Shown: piece by piece, positions 49,119-57,417 of the stretch
Layout of the letters: each line of letters opens with the position of its first letter
Position numbering within the stretch: the stretch's first letter is position 1
DNA from: an uncultured Candidatus Saccharibacteria bacterium
GTDB lineage: Bacteria; Patescibacteriota; Saccharimonadia; Saccharimonadales; Saccharimonadaceae
NCBI GenBank assembly: GCA_947166125.1
Contig: CAMVCW010000001.1
Span: forward strand, 124,001 to 188,000
Reading direction: 5' to 3'
DNA length: 64,000 nt
The notes under the pieces: generated by a model
The model's database searches: none
The model's input: only the letters and a program-made list of their open reading frames with translations
Told to the model about the DNA's origin: nothing
Translations under genes and position numbers: made by a program

Positions 49119-50624
49119 ATGAAAGGTATGTTTGCGAAAGCGTTCTGTGGTACTTTGGTGCTAAGTTCGTTATTTGGCGCTATAAATGTGAGCGCTTATG
49201 AATATGACACTACATCTGTATTTAGGGCGAGATATCAAGAGGGCGGACAAGAGAAATCTGCTTATTTAAGGAATGGATTTAGACTATGTGTAAAGTCTGA
49301 TTTGCTACAGGATCATTTTGTGTATATATGGAATGGTTCAAGTGAGGTGGCTGAGCATGAATGGCCAGGTATTCAGATGAGTAATGCTGGTGAATATGGC
49401 TTGTATTGTTATACTTATAATGGAGGAGACGACAAGCATTACGATTATGTAATTTTTAATGATGGGAGCAGTCAGCATCAAACAATTGATTTGTCGGTGG
49501 TTGACGATAGTAGTAGATTGGTCAATTCTTTAGTATATTCGTTTGGGGAGAATGATAGGATTGAATCTAGTGGGCGCTATATGGGAAGATGGGTAGTAAA
49601 CGATACTAGTGCCTTAGTTGCCATAGTAGCAGAAGCGAAAAGCTTAAGCCCAGCTGATTATACCATTGATTCATACAATGCGGTGTTAGCTGCGCTAGGT
49701 AGTGATGTGGCAGTAGAAGATGTAACTCCTGAAAACCAGGGCCAGTATATTCTTAAAGCTGATTACATTTCTAAATTGAATATTGGGAATGATGTGTTGA
49801 ATAAATTATACGTAACTTATGATGAAACTACCGGGACTTATTCTAGCCAATACCTGAATGCATATAATACTCTAGGCATGGCGATGAATAATTTGGTAGA
49901 GAGAAAAGATATTGTGGTGAGTGACAATATTCAAAATGGGCAGGTAACGGCAGCGTATCAAGCTGACAAGGATAATGTTGTGGATATTAATGTGGCGGCT
50001 AATACTGGATACGAGACTTCTGCGTTAACCGTAACGAAAATATTGTCTTATGATGAAAGTGGTAATCCAGTATTTGGTGACACAGAAGATATAACCGTGG
50101 TACCTGGACAAGATAATTATAACTACTCTTTTGACTATGATACTTTTGGAGGGGTAGGGCTATATATTAATGCTACGTTTAAGCGTAAAGCCTATAATAT
50201 AGTATTTGTGGTTGGCGAGAACGGTGAAATTAAGACTTTGGAGGGGGAAGATATTGAATCTCCGGTAACGGTATATTATGGTGATGATTATTCTCTAAAA
50301 ATCGTGGCAAAAGAAGGATACGAAATTGATACCGTAGTAGTAAATGGCGTAGAATATGCTATGACTGATGGAGTGTTGACGCTAGAAAATATTACGACTG
50401 ATACTACGGTGGAGATATCCTTCACTCCAGAAGAAGATGAACCGGAAGAGGAAGACACCCCAGAAGAAGAACAAGAGATTGTAGTACCTAATACTGGTGC
50501 AGAAACCGGCGCAAGTGAAGCTACAAAGGCTAGCCTGATTGGCTGCATTTCTGTGGGAATAATCTTAAGCTTGGCAGTGGTAATGCCGAACTACAAAAAG
50601 ATACAGAAACATTTGAAGAAATAA
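49119..50624 (+). CDS. CBM26-like surface protein with sortase-type C-terminus
   Basis: 501 residues. A signal peptide (1-26) is followed at about 60-130 by VYIWNGSSEVAEHEWPGIQM and YDYVIFNDGSSQHQTIDLSV, the Trp/Tyr pattern of starch-binding module CBM26. A helical FIVAR-like region spans about 170-265, then Ig/beta-grasp-like repeats with KRKAYNIVFVVGENGEIKTL. An acidic Pro/Glu stretch leads to VPNTGAETG, a hydrophobic span and KKIQKHLKK, a sortase-type signal with PNTG in place of LPxTG. It would bind alpha-glucans at the cell surface. SD AAAGGA precedes the ATG. Confidence 0.75.
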   Translation: MKGMFAKAFCGTLVLSSLFGAINVSAYEYDTTSVFRARYQEGGQEKSAYLRNGFRLCVKSDLLQDHFVYIWNGSSEVAEHEWPGIQMSNAGEYGLYCYTYNGGDDKHYDYVIFNDGSSQHQTIDLSVVDDSSRLVNSLVYSFGENDRIESSGRYMGRWVVNDTSALVAIVAEAKSLSPADYTIDSYNAVLAALGSDVAVEDVTPENQGQYILKADYISKLNIGNDVLNKLYVTYDETTGTYSSQYLNAYNTLGMAMNNLVERKDIVVSDNIQNGQVTAAYQADKDNVVDINVAANTGYETSALTVTKILSYDESGNPVFGDTEDITVVPGQDNYNYSFDYDTFGGVGLYINATFKRKAYNIVFVVGENGEIKTLEGEDIESPVTVYYGDDYSLKIVAKEGYEIDTVVVNGVEYAMTDGVLTLENITTDTTVEISFTPEEDEPEEEDTPEEEQEIVVPNTGAETGASEATKASLIGCISVGIILSLAVVMPNYKKIQKHLKK

Positions 50625-50637
50625 GTGTGATATATAA

Positions 50638-50671
50638 AGTAGCCCTGATGGTATCCGGGGCTACTTTTTTA
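50638..50671 (+). terminator. Terminator of the CBM26 gene
   Basis: AGTAGCCC (50638-50645), GGGCTACT (50658-50665), then six T. Confidence 0.88.
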
Positions 50672-50695
50672 GGGAGTATCTGATATAATGGGGGT

Positions 50696-51715
50696 ATGGC
50701 AATAGAGAGGTTAGTGGAGCCGACGCTGGCGGAAAGTAATTCAGAAGAAGAAAAGATTGAGATTTCACTTCGCCCTACAAGTTTTAAGGAATATATTGGG
50801 CAGGAACATCTGAAGAATAATATTAAGCTAGCTATAGAGGCGGTGAAAAAGCGGAGCGATGGTTCTACTTTGGACCATGTGCTTTTGTACGGGCCGCCGG
50901 GGCTAGGGAAAACTACGATGGCGGGTGTGATAGCGCATGAATTAGGCGCGTCACTACGCGTAACTTCTGGTCCGGCGATAGAGCGGGCGGGGGATCTTGC
51001 ATCTATTCTTACCAATCTAAAAGATGGCGACGTGCTTTTTATAGACGAAATTCATCGTTTGCGTAGGGCGGTAGAAGAAGTGCTATATTCTGCGATGGAA
51101 GATTATAAGCTGGACATTGTGATAGGCAAGGGGCCGGCGGCGCGGAGTGTACGGTTAGATTTGCCACATTTTACGGTGATAGGGGCTACTACGCGGACGG
51201 GGTCGTTGGCGGGGCCGCTGAGGGATAGGTTTGGCATAATTCACCGTTTGGAATATTACAAAGAGCCAGAGATAGAGCAGATTATCAACCGTACGGCGGG
51301 GATATTAAAAACGAAGATAGCTCCTGAGGCTACGGAGCTTTTGGCTACACGTTCACGCTTGACGCCGCGCATTGCGAACCGGATTTTTAAGCGGGTGCGG
51401 GACTATGCGGATGTAAATGGTGATGGCATTATAGATACGGCGATAGCTACGGATGCACTTAAATTAATGGAAATAGATTATTTAGGTCTAGATCCGGCGG
51501 ATAGAAATATGCTAAAGCTGATGTATGATAATTATGGTGACAAACCAGTAGGGCTTACTACTATTGCAGCGTTAACTGGTGACGAGGCCGCTACGATAGA
51601 AGATTATTATGAACCATATCTTTTGCAGCTAGGCTTGCTGGCGCGTACGCCACGGGGGAGGATGGTGACGGAAAAGGGTAAGAGACATTTACAAAATGAG
51701 AAAAATGTGCTATAA
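50696..51715 (+). CDS. ruvB: Holliday junction branch migration helicase RuvB
   Basis: 339 residues. The RuvB N-terminal motif ([13 protein letters not shown]), Walker [10 protein letters not shown] near 63-71, Walker B FIDEIHRL, sensor [18 protein letters not shown] and the C-terminal winged helix are all present. It drives branch migration with RuvA. Extended -10 TGATATAAT (TATAAT 50684-50689) ends 6 nt before the ATG. The G-run between them is not an SD at a usable distance, so the mRNA is predicted leaderless. Confidence 0.97.
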   Translation: MAIERLVEPTLAESNSEEEKIEISLRPTSFKEYIGQEHLKNNIKLAIEAVKKRSDGSTLDHVLLYGPPGLGKTTMAGVIAHELGASLRVTSGPAIERAGDLASILTNLKDGDVLFIDEIHRLRRAVEEVLYSAMEDYKLDIVIGKGPAARSVRLDLPHFTVIGATTRTGSLAGPLRDRFGIIHRLEYYKEPEIEQIINRTAGILKTKIAPEATELLATRSRLTPRIANRIFKRVRDYADVNGDGIIDTAIATDALKLMEIDYLGLDPADRNMLKLMYDNYGDKPVGLTTIAALTGDEAATIEDYYEPYLLQLGLLARTPRGRMVTEKGKRHLQNEKNVL

Positions 51716-51760
51716 TGTAAGTAAGTGGGTTTTTGATACCCTAAAAAGGAGTAATCTATT

Positions 51761-52348
51761 ATGGACGAAAGTCTAGCTAAGATTCGCCACGAGCGGAGTA
51801 AAAAAGATTTTCCGGGCCTTCGCCTAGAAGATGATGAGTATGTAGAATTTGCTTTTAAACGAGCGAAGATTTGTCTTTTTCTGATATTCGGTGGAGTAGG
51901 TCTTGGACTAGCTGTGGTGCTATTAGCATTTTTGCTAGTATTAATGGGGCAATCCATGATAGATGAAATGGGGCGAAATTTCTTGTTTATTATTTTGGCG
52001 GCGCTACTTGCGGCGGCGATAATTATTGGCTTAATATCGCTGACGGTACATAGAGGAAATAAGTTATTTATCACGAATAGGCGAGTGATTCAGATGGTAA
52101 TGACTTCGCCGGTGGTGAATTCAGTAAACATTATTGATTTGAGTTCGGTGGAAGATGCGAGCTTTAGGCAAGAGAATTTGCTACAAAGTTTGTTCCATTA
52201 TGGAACACTGCGATTATCTACGGTGGGCGATGAAACGACCTATACTTTTAAGTATTCGGATATTACGGGTGAACAGTTAAAAGAAGTAACGGATCTAATT
52301 TCTAACGCTAAAAAGCGTGGTCGCAAAAAGAAAGAGACAGAAGAATAA
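51761..52348 (+). CDS. Membrane protein with bacterial PH domain
   Basis: 195 residues. Two membrane spans (about 45-70 and 80-105) are followed by a bPH-type domain: KLFITNRRVIQMVMTSPVVN, IDLSSVEDASFRQ, GTLRLSTVGDE. The C-terminus is Lys-rich. SD AAGGAG lies upstream. It lies 45 nt after ruvB and converges with the pseudopilin gene. The role is unknown; such proteins sit at the inner membrane. Confidence 0.8.
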   Translation: MDESLAKIRHERSKKDFPGLRLEDDEYVEFAFKRAKICLFLIFGGVGLGLAVVLLAFLLVLMGQSMIDEMGRNFLFIILAALLAAAIIIGLISLTVHRGNKLFITNRRVIQMVMTSPVVNSVNIIDLSSVEDASFRQENLLQSLFHYGTLRLSTVGDETTYTFKYSDITGEQLKEVTDLISNAKKRGRKKKETEE

Positions 52349-52352
52349 TTAA

Positions 52353-52742
52353 TTAGTTGCGGTTGGATTTGATGTAATCGTCTTCTTTTTCTAGGTCGGC
52401 TTTGAGGATGTATTCTTTGCATTTGCCTTCATTACAATTGGCTGGCGTGTAAGAATAGGAGCTGAGGGAATCGCCAAGGTTGAAGCCGAGTGGATCGGTC
52501 CAGAGGGCTGGGTCTATTACTTTGATGTTTTCTTCGGAAATGAATTCTGGATAATAGCCGTGGTCTTTGTAAAAGCTTTCTTCTAGGGCGTAATACATAG
52601 CATTGATGGCAGTCTTGCGGTCTTCGTCGCGTTGCATGGCATCGATGTTGGATTTTTGTACGAAGAAAAGGACGAGCGCTAACGTAGCAAATACGGCCAC
52701 GATGATGATTTCTAATACGGTAAAGCCTTTTTTGGTGTCCAT
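52353..52742 (-). CDS. Type IV pilin-like/pseudopilin protein
   Basis: 129 residues. The N-terminus KKGFTVLEIIIVAVFATLAL has the prepilin peptidase site (G/F, with Glu5 of the mature protein) and the long hydrophobic helix. The globular part has two Cys near the end (CNEGKCKEY) that may form a disulphide loop. It belongs to the type IV pilus/type II secretion pathway. TATAAT (52749-52754) is exactly 6 nt before the ATG with no SD, so it is leaderless. No other pilus genes are in this window. Confidence 0.88.
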   Translation of the reverse strand: MDTKKGFTVLEIIIVAVFATLALVLFFVQKSNIDAMQRDEDRKTAINAMYYALEESFYKDHGYYPEFISEENIKVIDPALWTDPLGFNLGDSLSSYSYTPANCNEGKCKEYILKADLEKEDDYIKSNRN

Positions 52743-52802
52743 ATGTGTATTATAGCATATTTCGCTTGTGAAAATAAAATCACCTGTGGAGTCGCGGCGA
52801 GA

Positions 52803-54371
52803 TTATTTAGTGATGCAACGGATGGAATATCCGCCACGTCTACCTTCGTAATTGGCATTAAAATAATTGTCTGGGTTTAGTCGTTCGTATTCCAGTGCTA
52901 TGCCAAAAATTCCAGTTAATGTATAGACTGTGCTGACTTCGTATACACCTATCGTATTTAACCCTACAAGATTAGAGTTTATATAACCAGGCTTTTGTAG
53001 AAATATGGGTGATTGTGTAATTCCTTGGTTCGTCGATGTTGAATTATTATTATACAAATAGTTCAACCTCGCAAACTCATTAGTAGAACCGGGTATTGTC
53101 TCGGATTGATTAGATATGGTGGGTAATCTCCATCCTTTAGGGCAGATAGAGTTCTTAGGGTTTTTAGATATATCACTCAATGTATTTTGAGTTAACGTGG
53201 ACGAGTTATTACTGGCTATGGCTGCTGTCCAGTTATAGTAATTACCCAGTGAAGCATGTCCGGTTTCTGTGCTATCTGTTTTACTCGCGGAATACGGGTT
53301 ACTATTATCGTTTACCCAACCAGTTACTGTAGTATTTTGAAAGTCTATAGTCTTTATTTCTGGTGTCCAGGTAGTAATGCCAGTATTTGGGTCATAGCTG
53401 TAATCATCTGCATATGCACCAGTCAGTGAATGGTCAGTTAAATCTGTATCATTTGAAGTAAGTGGTTTAGCTGGGTCTAGGTCTAAATCTAGATTCTGTG
53501 TCATCCAGATATGCCCATCTTTTAGCTTCGTTACCCAATAGATCTTGCCGTCTCTAATGTCTATTGCTTGTATACTTTGTTCTTCCTGCAAAGTGTCTTT
53601 CCACTCTGCTACATCCTGCATAAAACGTAGTTTAGGATTATCATCTCCACTACCATGCACTAGTAGATAAGCTACTTGCCCAGTATAAGTACCAGCATGC
53701 TGAGCAGGGGAAGTATATACAGCATAAGTAGTAGTAAAAGACGATCCTTTAATCATATCTGTAGTTCCAGACTCTTTTTCTGCCACTCTAGTCCAAGTAT
53801 TAGGTATTACATTATAGGAAGTATAAGCAGGTGATATAGTAGGTGGAGCAGTGGATGAATTATTGTTATACAAGTTGTTATTGTTGCCATCGCTACTACT
53901 ATCTATAGTTACGCCGTCTAGCTTCATAGACCAAGAAGAGGGATTATTGTTATTATCTGGGTCATAAATACCAGTACTAATATTATGGTTATTATTTACG
54001 CTACTAATTAATGTGTTATTACCTACTATACCATTACTAATGCCACTAGCATATATAGCATATCCATTACCATCATTACATAATGTAGTAATAGTAGTCT
54101 TTCCTATATTCTCTTCATATAATCCACTAACCATTGTAGTATTATGTGGACTATTAATAGTACTAGATAAAGTACATGAAGTAGGTAAAGACAACGTTAA
54201 ATTATCTACTGAAGCCCCACTAGTAACTGCAGAGGAGTGAGAAACACTAAGACCAAGCACAAAGGCACAAACCACAAGAAGAGGAATAGAAACTAACAAC
54301 ACATTACGGAAAACATAGTAGAAGAAATCTATTCTACTACTCATTAATGATTGTTTTACTTTGTGGCCCAT
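52803..54371 (-). CDS. Membrane-anchored FISUMP-domain surface protein 3
   Basis: 522 residues. A signal anchor lies near 18-45, then the shared N-terminal domain (CTLSSTINS, LCNDGNGYAIYASG, WSMKLDGV, GTYTGQVAYLLVHG), then the FISUMP domain (GKIYWVTKLKDGHIWMTQNL, GNYYNWTAAIASNN, NSICPKGWRLPTISNQSE) ending SIRCITK. The segment GNYYNWTAA to FARLNYLYNN is nearly identical to protein 1, then the final 85-90 residues diverge. The SD (GTGAGGT) is present. The leader RNA lies at 54439-54583. Confidence 0.82.
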   Translation of the reverse strand: MGHKVKQSLMSSRIDFFYYVFRNVLLVSIPLLVVCAFVLGLSVSHSSAVTSGASVDNLTLSLPTSCTLSSTINSPHNTTMVSGLYEENIGKTTITTLCNDGNGYAIYASGISNGIVGNNTLISSVNNNHNISTGIYDPDNNNNPSSWSMKLDGVTIDSSSDGNNNNLYNNNSSTAPPTISPAYTSYNVIPNTWTRVAEKESGTTDMIKGSSFTTTYAVYTSPAQHAGTYTGQVAYLLVHGSGDDNPKLRFMQDVAEWKDTLQEEQSIQAIDIRDGKIYWVTKLKDGHIWMTQNLDLDLDPAKPLTSNDTDLTDHSLTGAYADDYSYDPNTGITTWTPEIKTIDFQNTTVTGWVNDNSNPYSASKTDSTETGHASLGNYYNWTAAIASNNSSTLTQNTLSDISKNPKNSICPKGWRLPTISNQSETIPGSTNEFARLNYLYNNNSTSTNQGITQSPIFLQKPGYINSNLVGLNTIGVYEVSTVYTLTGIFGIALEYERLNPDNYFNANYEGRRGGYSIRCITK

Positions 54372-54438
54372 CTTATTACCTCACTTATATATGATTACTA
54401 CTACTCCCCCATGTGGTGCCACTATATTAATGGGGATT

Positions 54439-54583
54439 AACAAAAATGGCACCGCAAGGGGTGCAATAATTCGTTATTGTACTAGCATCAAGCTATTCCA
54501 AGTTACGAAGACCTTACGGTGCCGTTTTAAACTTAGAATAATTTGATACTAAAATTACTAGTACCTAAAAACGAATTATTGCA
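54439..54583 (-). ncRNA. Structured FISUMP leader RNA, copy 3
   Basis: Extended -10 TGGTACAAT (TACAAT 54589-54594). P1: 54570-54583 with 54462-54475, a perfect 14-bp helix. P2: 54556-54564 with 54479-54487. P3: 54530-54547 with 54487-54504 (about 16 of 18 paired). Loop GGCACCGTAAGG (54512-54523) complements CCTTGCGGTGCC (54448-54459), followed by ATTTTT. TGGCACCACA (54412-54421) lies downstream as the competing strand. Confidence 0.75.
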
Positions 54584-54618
54584 TTTTTATTGTACCATAA
54601 ATGCTCTTTTATAAGCAA

Positions 54619-54640
54619 CAAAAAAGTGGCGAGAGCCACT
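54619..54640 (-). terminator. tRNA-Met terminator
   Basis: On the minus strand AGTGGC, 4-nt loop, GCCACT, then six T. Confidence 0.8.
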
Positions 54641-54705
54641 AGAAACCAAGCGGGAGTTTACCCGTGATTACATTGTATCATATTTATGCTAAATTGTCAA
54701 GGTTA

Positions 54706-54782
54706 TGGTAGTACCGACTGGGCTTGAACCAGTGACCTTGGGCTTATGAGTCCCACGCTCTAACCAGCTGAGCTACGGTACC
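54706..54782 (-). tRNA. tRNA-Met (CAT)
   Basis: 77 nt with CCA. Acceptor GGTACCG pairs with CGGTACT (terminal G-U), D arm GCTC/GAGC, anticodon loop CTCATAA, T arm CTGG/CCAG. Elongator Met is most likely; tRNA-Ile2 with lysidine-modified CAT cannot be excluded by reading alone. The anticodon stem has one A-G mismatch. Confidence 0.88.
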
Positions 54783-54861
54783 ACTTGTACATATTATATC
54801 ATAGATTTGGAATTTGGTATACCCCGAAGAGGAGGTTCGCGGCGGGAGCCGGCGTGTAATG

Positions 54862-55692
54862 TTATTTAATTTGTTTATGATCCTGTTTGTTGTCGGTATT
54901 AAATAGGATTTCTTTGAATTTCTTTTGCTTGATTTTGGTTACGAGATCTATTGTTTTGGCGGCAATGAAGAAGTTGGATAGGCCTGTATATAAGAATATG
55001 AGGCCCCATATCATCATGGAAACGTCTGGGTAGACAAGGAGTATTATTCCGAAAGTGATAGATGCTGTGTTGGCGATGATATATAAAGTAGAAGACTTGT
55101 TAGCCTTATTTATTATCTTTTTAAGTGGAGTGATGAGCTTTTCTTTTTGTTGTTCCAGATTCTCGTTGATATTGCTGTCGATGTCTTTGAATTTTTCTTG
55201 TTGTTGTTTATTTTTCTCGTCTTTTACTTTGCGGTGGATGAGGTTATTGTATTCTCTTGAGATGGCCTTGGTGTATTTTGATAATTTGTCGTTTAGGTGG
55301 AGGATGTTTGCTATGTTGGTGATGCCGTCGTATATGATGAACAGGGATAATAGGAGTTGCATGTAGGCGGCAATAAGATCTGGATAGAAGTAGAAAAATA
55401 TGCCTGCCGCGATGATGGCTAGGGATATGGCGATTGTTTTCTTGTCTTTGGTTTTGGCGGCAAGATTTGTGATGAGAATTGAAGCGGCAGCCAAGAGGAT
55501 AATTAAGATGATATTTCTGGCCATTTCTGGCAGGGTGGTTTCTGGGTTGAGCATGAAGGTAATGCCATCTGTTATGAGGAAGAAAGCGATTATTAATCTA
55601 TTGCGCATGATTATATCAACTTTGTTTGAGATGTTTTCTACTTTTTTGATGGTTTTGTCGTAATCTAGCTTTTTGGTATGTTTTTTCTTCAT
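54862..55692 (-). CDS. DUF308 (HdeD-like) membrane protein
   Basis: 276 residues. Two blocks of three hydrophobic spans (about 30-55, 58-75, 85-103, 108-125 and 205-225, 228-255) are separated by a charged, Lys/Gln-rich linker (about 145-200). Repeated YPD motifs occur in FYFYPDLIAAY and LLVYPDVSMM, typical of DUF308. No SD is seen; TATAAT lies 16 nt upstream of the ATG. Function unknown; acid-stress association is only by family name. Confidence 0.75.
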   Translation of the reverse strand: MKKKHTKKLDYDKTIKKVENISNKVDIIMRNRLIIAFFLITDGITFMLNPETTLPEMARNIILIILLAAASILITNLAAKTKDKKTIAISLAIIAAGIFFYFYPDLIAAYMQLLLSLFIIYDGITNIANILHLNDKLSKYTKAISREYNNLIHRKVKDEKNKQQQEKFKDIDSNINENLEQQKEKLITPLKKIINKANKSSTLYIIANTASITFGIILLVYPDVSMMIWGLIFLYTGLSNFFIAAKTIDLVTKIKQKKFKEILFNTDNKQDHKQIK

Positions 55693-55756
55693 TTGCTAAA
55701 ACTTTTTGATTATAGTATATGAAAGACAAAGGAATATAATGAGTTTACGAAATATT

Positions 55757-55833
55757 TGGTACACTCGACACGATTCGAACGTGCGACCTTTTGGTTCGAA
55801 GCCAAACGCTCTATCCAGCTGAGCTACGAGTGC
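55757..55833 (-). tRNA. tRNA-Arg (TCG)
   Basis: 77 nt with CCA. Acceptor GCACTCG pairs with CGAGTGT, anticodon stem TTTGG/CCAAA holds loop CTTCGAA (anticodon TCG), and the T arm loop reads TTCGAAT. Confidence 0.95.
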
Positions 55834-55878
55834 TTGTGTGGCATACCCGGTGCGATGAGGGATCTAGCCGGGCGGTAT

Positions 55879-55920
55879 CCAAAACCTAAAAATACAACAA
55901 GTTATATTTTTAGCTTTTGG
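55879..55920. other. Strong hairpin upstream of tRNA-Arg
   Basis: CCAAAACCTAAAAATA (55879-55894) pairs with 55905-55920 with one mismatch. A second dyad (GGCATACCCGG with CCGGGCGGTATCC, about 55838-55880) lies between it and the tRNA. Otherwise 55834-56092 shows no gene. Confidence 0.5.
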
Positions 55921-56092
55921 TACACCCTAGTGAAAGAAGTAGCAACTATGCTAAAGGAAGATTTGATGGGCGGGAATTGTCCATCGTATCTGTTATTCTC
56001 TCATTAAAGATGTCTGCTTAATATTATATCGCATCTGTAATGAAAAGTATACTTATAATGTCTTGGTTTTTGGATATTATATACACGTTGAA

Positions 56093-56569
56093 TTAACGCA
56101 GTCTAGAATAAGTAGCAGCACCTAATGTGAATATGCCATTCTGATAAGAAAACTTATAAGACGGATTATCAGTATTGGTACAAACTTCTGGGCTATTTAA
56201 CTCAAGGCAGGAAGAATGCTGATCTATTACGAGTTCGCCGGTTTTAGCTTTATCATCATATGTATAAGAGCATTTAGCATCAGTTTCATTTAAGTCAATG
56301 GTTGCTGATAATTCAGTTTTTAAAGAATCGATATATTTGCATGTTCCGTCTTCTTTAAGAATAACATATGAATCAACACTCTTATTATAGGTATTATAGT
56401 AGGAACGCTTGTAAGCTCCCGCAATTTCATTATTGTTATTTTCAGATTTATTATTGGAACTAATACCAACATTATAACCAATAAAGTAGCTTCCCACGAG
56501 CGCACTAATTCCAACTATTGTCGAGACTATTGGAATAATGATACTCATATTTGTTCTTTTCTTTACCAT
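56093..56569 (-). CDS. Membrane-anchored hypothetical protein
   Basis: 158 residues. One N-terminal hydrophobic segment (about 8-32, IIIPIVSTIVGISALVGSYF) and an Asn-rich linker are followed by a small extracellular beta-rich domain with four Cys (GTCKYID, AKCSYTY, SSCLELN, EVCTNTD), probably two disulphides. The SD (AAGGAAA) favours the ATG at 56569. It is a single-gene unit with TATAAT upstream. I do not recognise a family. Confidence 0.65.
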   Translation of the reverse strand: MVKKRTNMSIIIPIVSTIVGISALVGSYFIGYNVGISSNNKSENNNNEIAGAYKRSYYNTYNKSVDSYVILKEDGTCKYIDSLKTELSATIDLNETDAKCSYTYDDKAKTGELVIDQHSSCLELNSPEVCTNTDNPSYKFSYQNGIFTLGAATYSRLR

Positions 56570-56814
56570 ATAAGTTTCCTTTTCATATACCTTTATTATA
56601 CCATTTAAGACTTATAGTTTACCTATGATAATGGTTATAATACTTGATTACAGACTCAAGGGTAAGTATGCTCAAAACTTATTATATTTTGTGTAAAAGT
56701 AGTAGGGGGTCGTTCCCACTATATTTTTGTTTAATCTTTGTTGGCGGGGCAGACCCCCGCAGGGTCTGGATATGTTCCCTGCGAAGCTAGGGGCGATTTG
56801 GGGTTAATATATGG

Positions 56815-57417
56815 TTATTTATTAGCGTGTTTCTTGCGATTATATAGGCAAAATACTGCAAAAGAGAGGATAGCGAATGCGGCTCCGATTATACTGGATA
56901 GGATAATTTGGCTAGAGCCACTGTTTGTTTGTGAGTTGCTACCTGTATCTGGAGTGTTTGCTATGTTTTCTGCGGATTCTGCGGTTTTTGTATCGTCTTG
57001 ACCATCAATAGTATCGCCATCTTGGGCATCGTCGTCAGTTTGTGAGTCTTCTACTACATTTATTGTGATTATATAGGACTGGCCTTCTAGGATTTCTTCG
57101 TCATATGTTGCGAAGTTAGAGGATGCAGAGGCTGTGATGGTTGTAGTTCCTATGTTATTGGCTTTGATGGTTATGTCTTCTGAATTCATGTCTAGAAAGA
57201 TAGTTTCTTCATCTATTGATGCTATGTCGGCGTCAGAGGTTGATAAGTCGATTTTCCCAGCAGAATTGGAGGCCGTAATGGAGAAAGTAGTTGATTCGCC
57301 TGGGCGTAAAGTTATGTCTTGTGTAGATACGCTGAATCCGCCTACCGCAAAGGCTTTGAGTGGAGCCAATACGGCTACCATAAGAATAGTTGCTAGTCCT
57401 AGGATTGTTTTTCTCAT
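56815..57417 (-). CDS. Ig-like (Big_2-type) surface protein with sortase-type signal
   Basis: 200 residues. A signal peptide (1-24) is followed by a bacterial Ig-like domain (about 27-125; FSVSTQDITLRPGESTTFSI, ADIASIDEETIFLDM, NNIGTTTITASAS). An Asp/Thr-rich linker leads to TPDTGSNSQ, a hydrophobic span and YNRKKHANK, a sortase-type signal. Its start overlaps the stop of the subtilase gene by 4 bp, so the two are co-translated. It may anchor or partner the large protease. Confidence 0.78.
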   Translation of the reverse strand: MRKTILGLATILMVAVLAPLKAFAVGGFSVSTQDITLRPGESTTFSITASNSAGKIDLSTSDADIASIDEETIFLDMNSEDITIKANNIGTTTITASASSNFATYDEEILEGQSYIITINVVEDSQTDDDAQDGDTIDGQDDTKTAESAENIANTPDTGSNSQTNSGSSQIILSSIIGAAFAILSFAVFCLYNRKKHANK

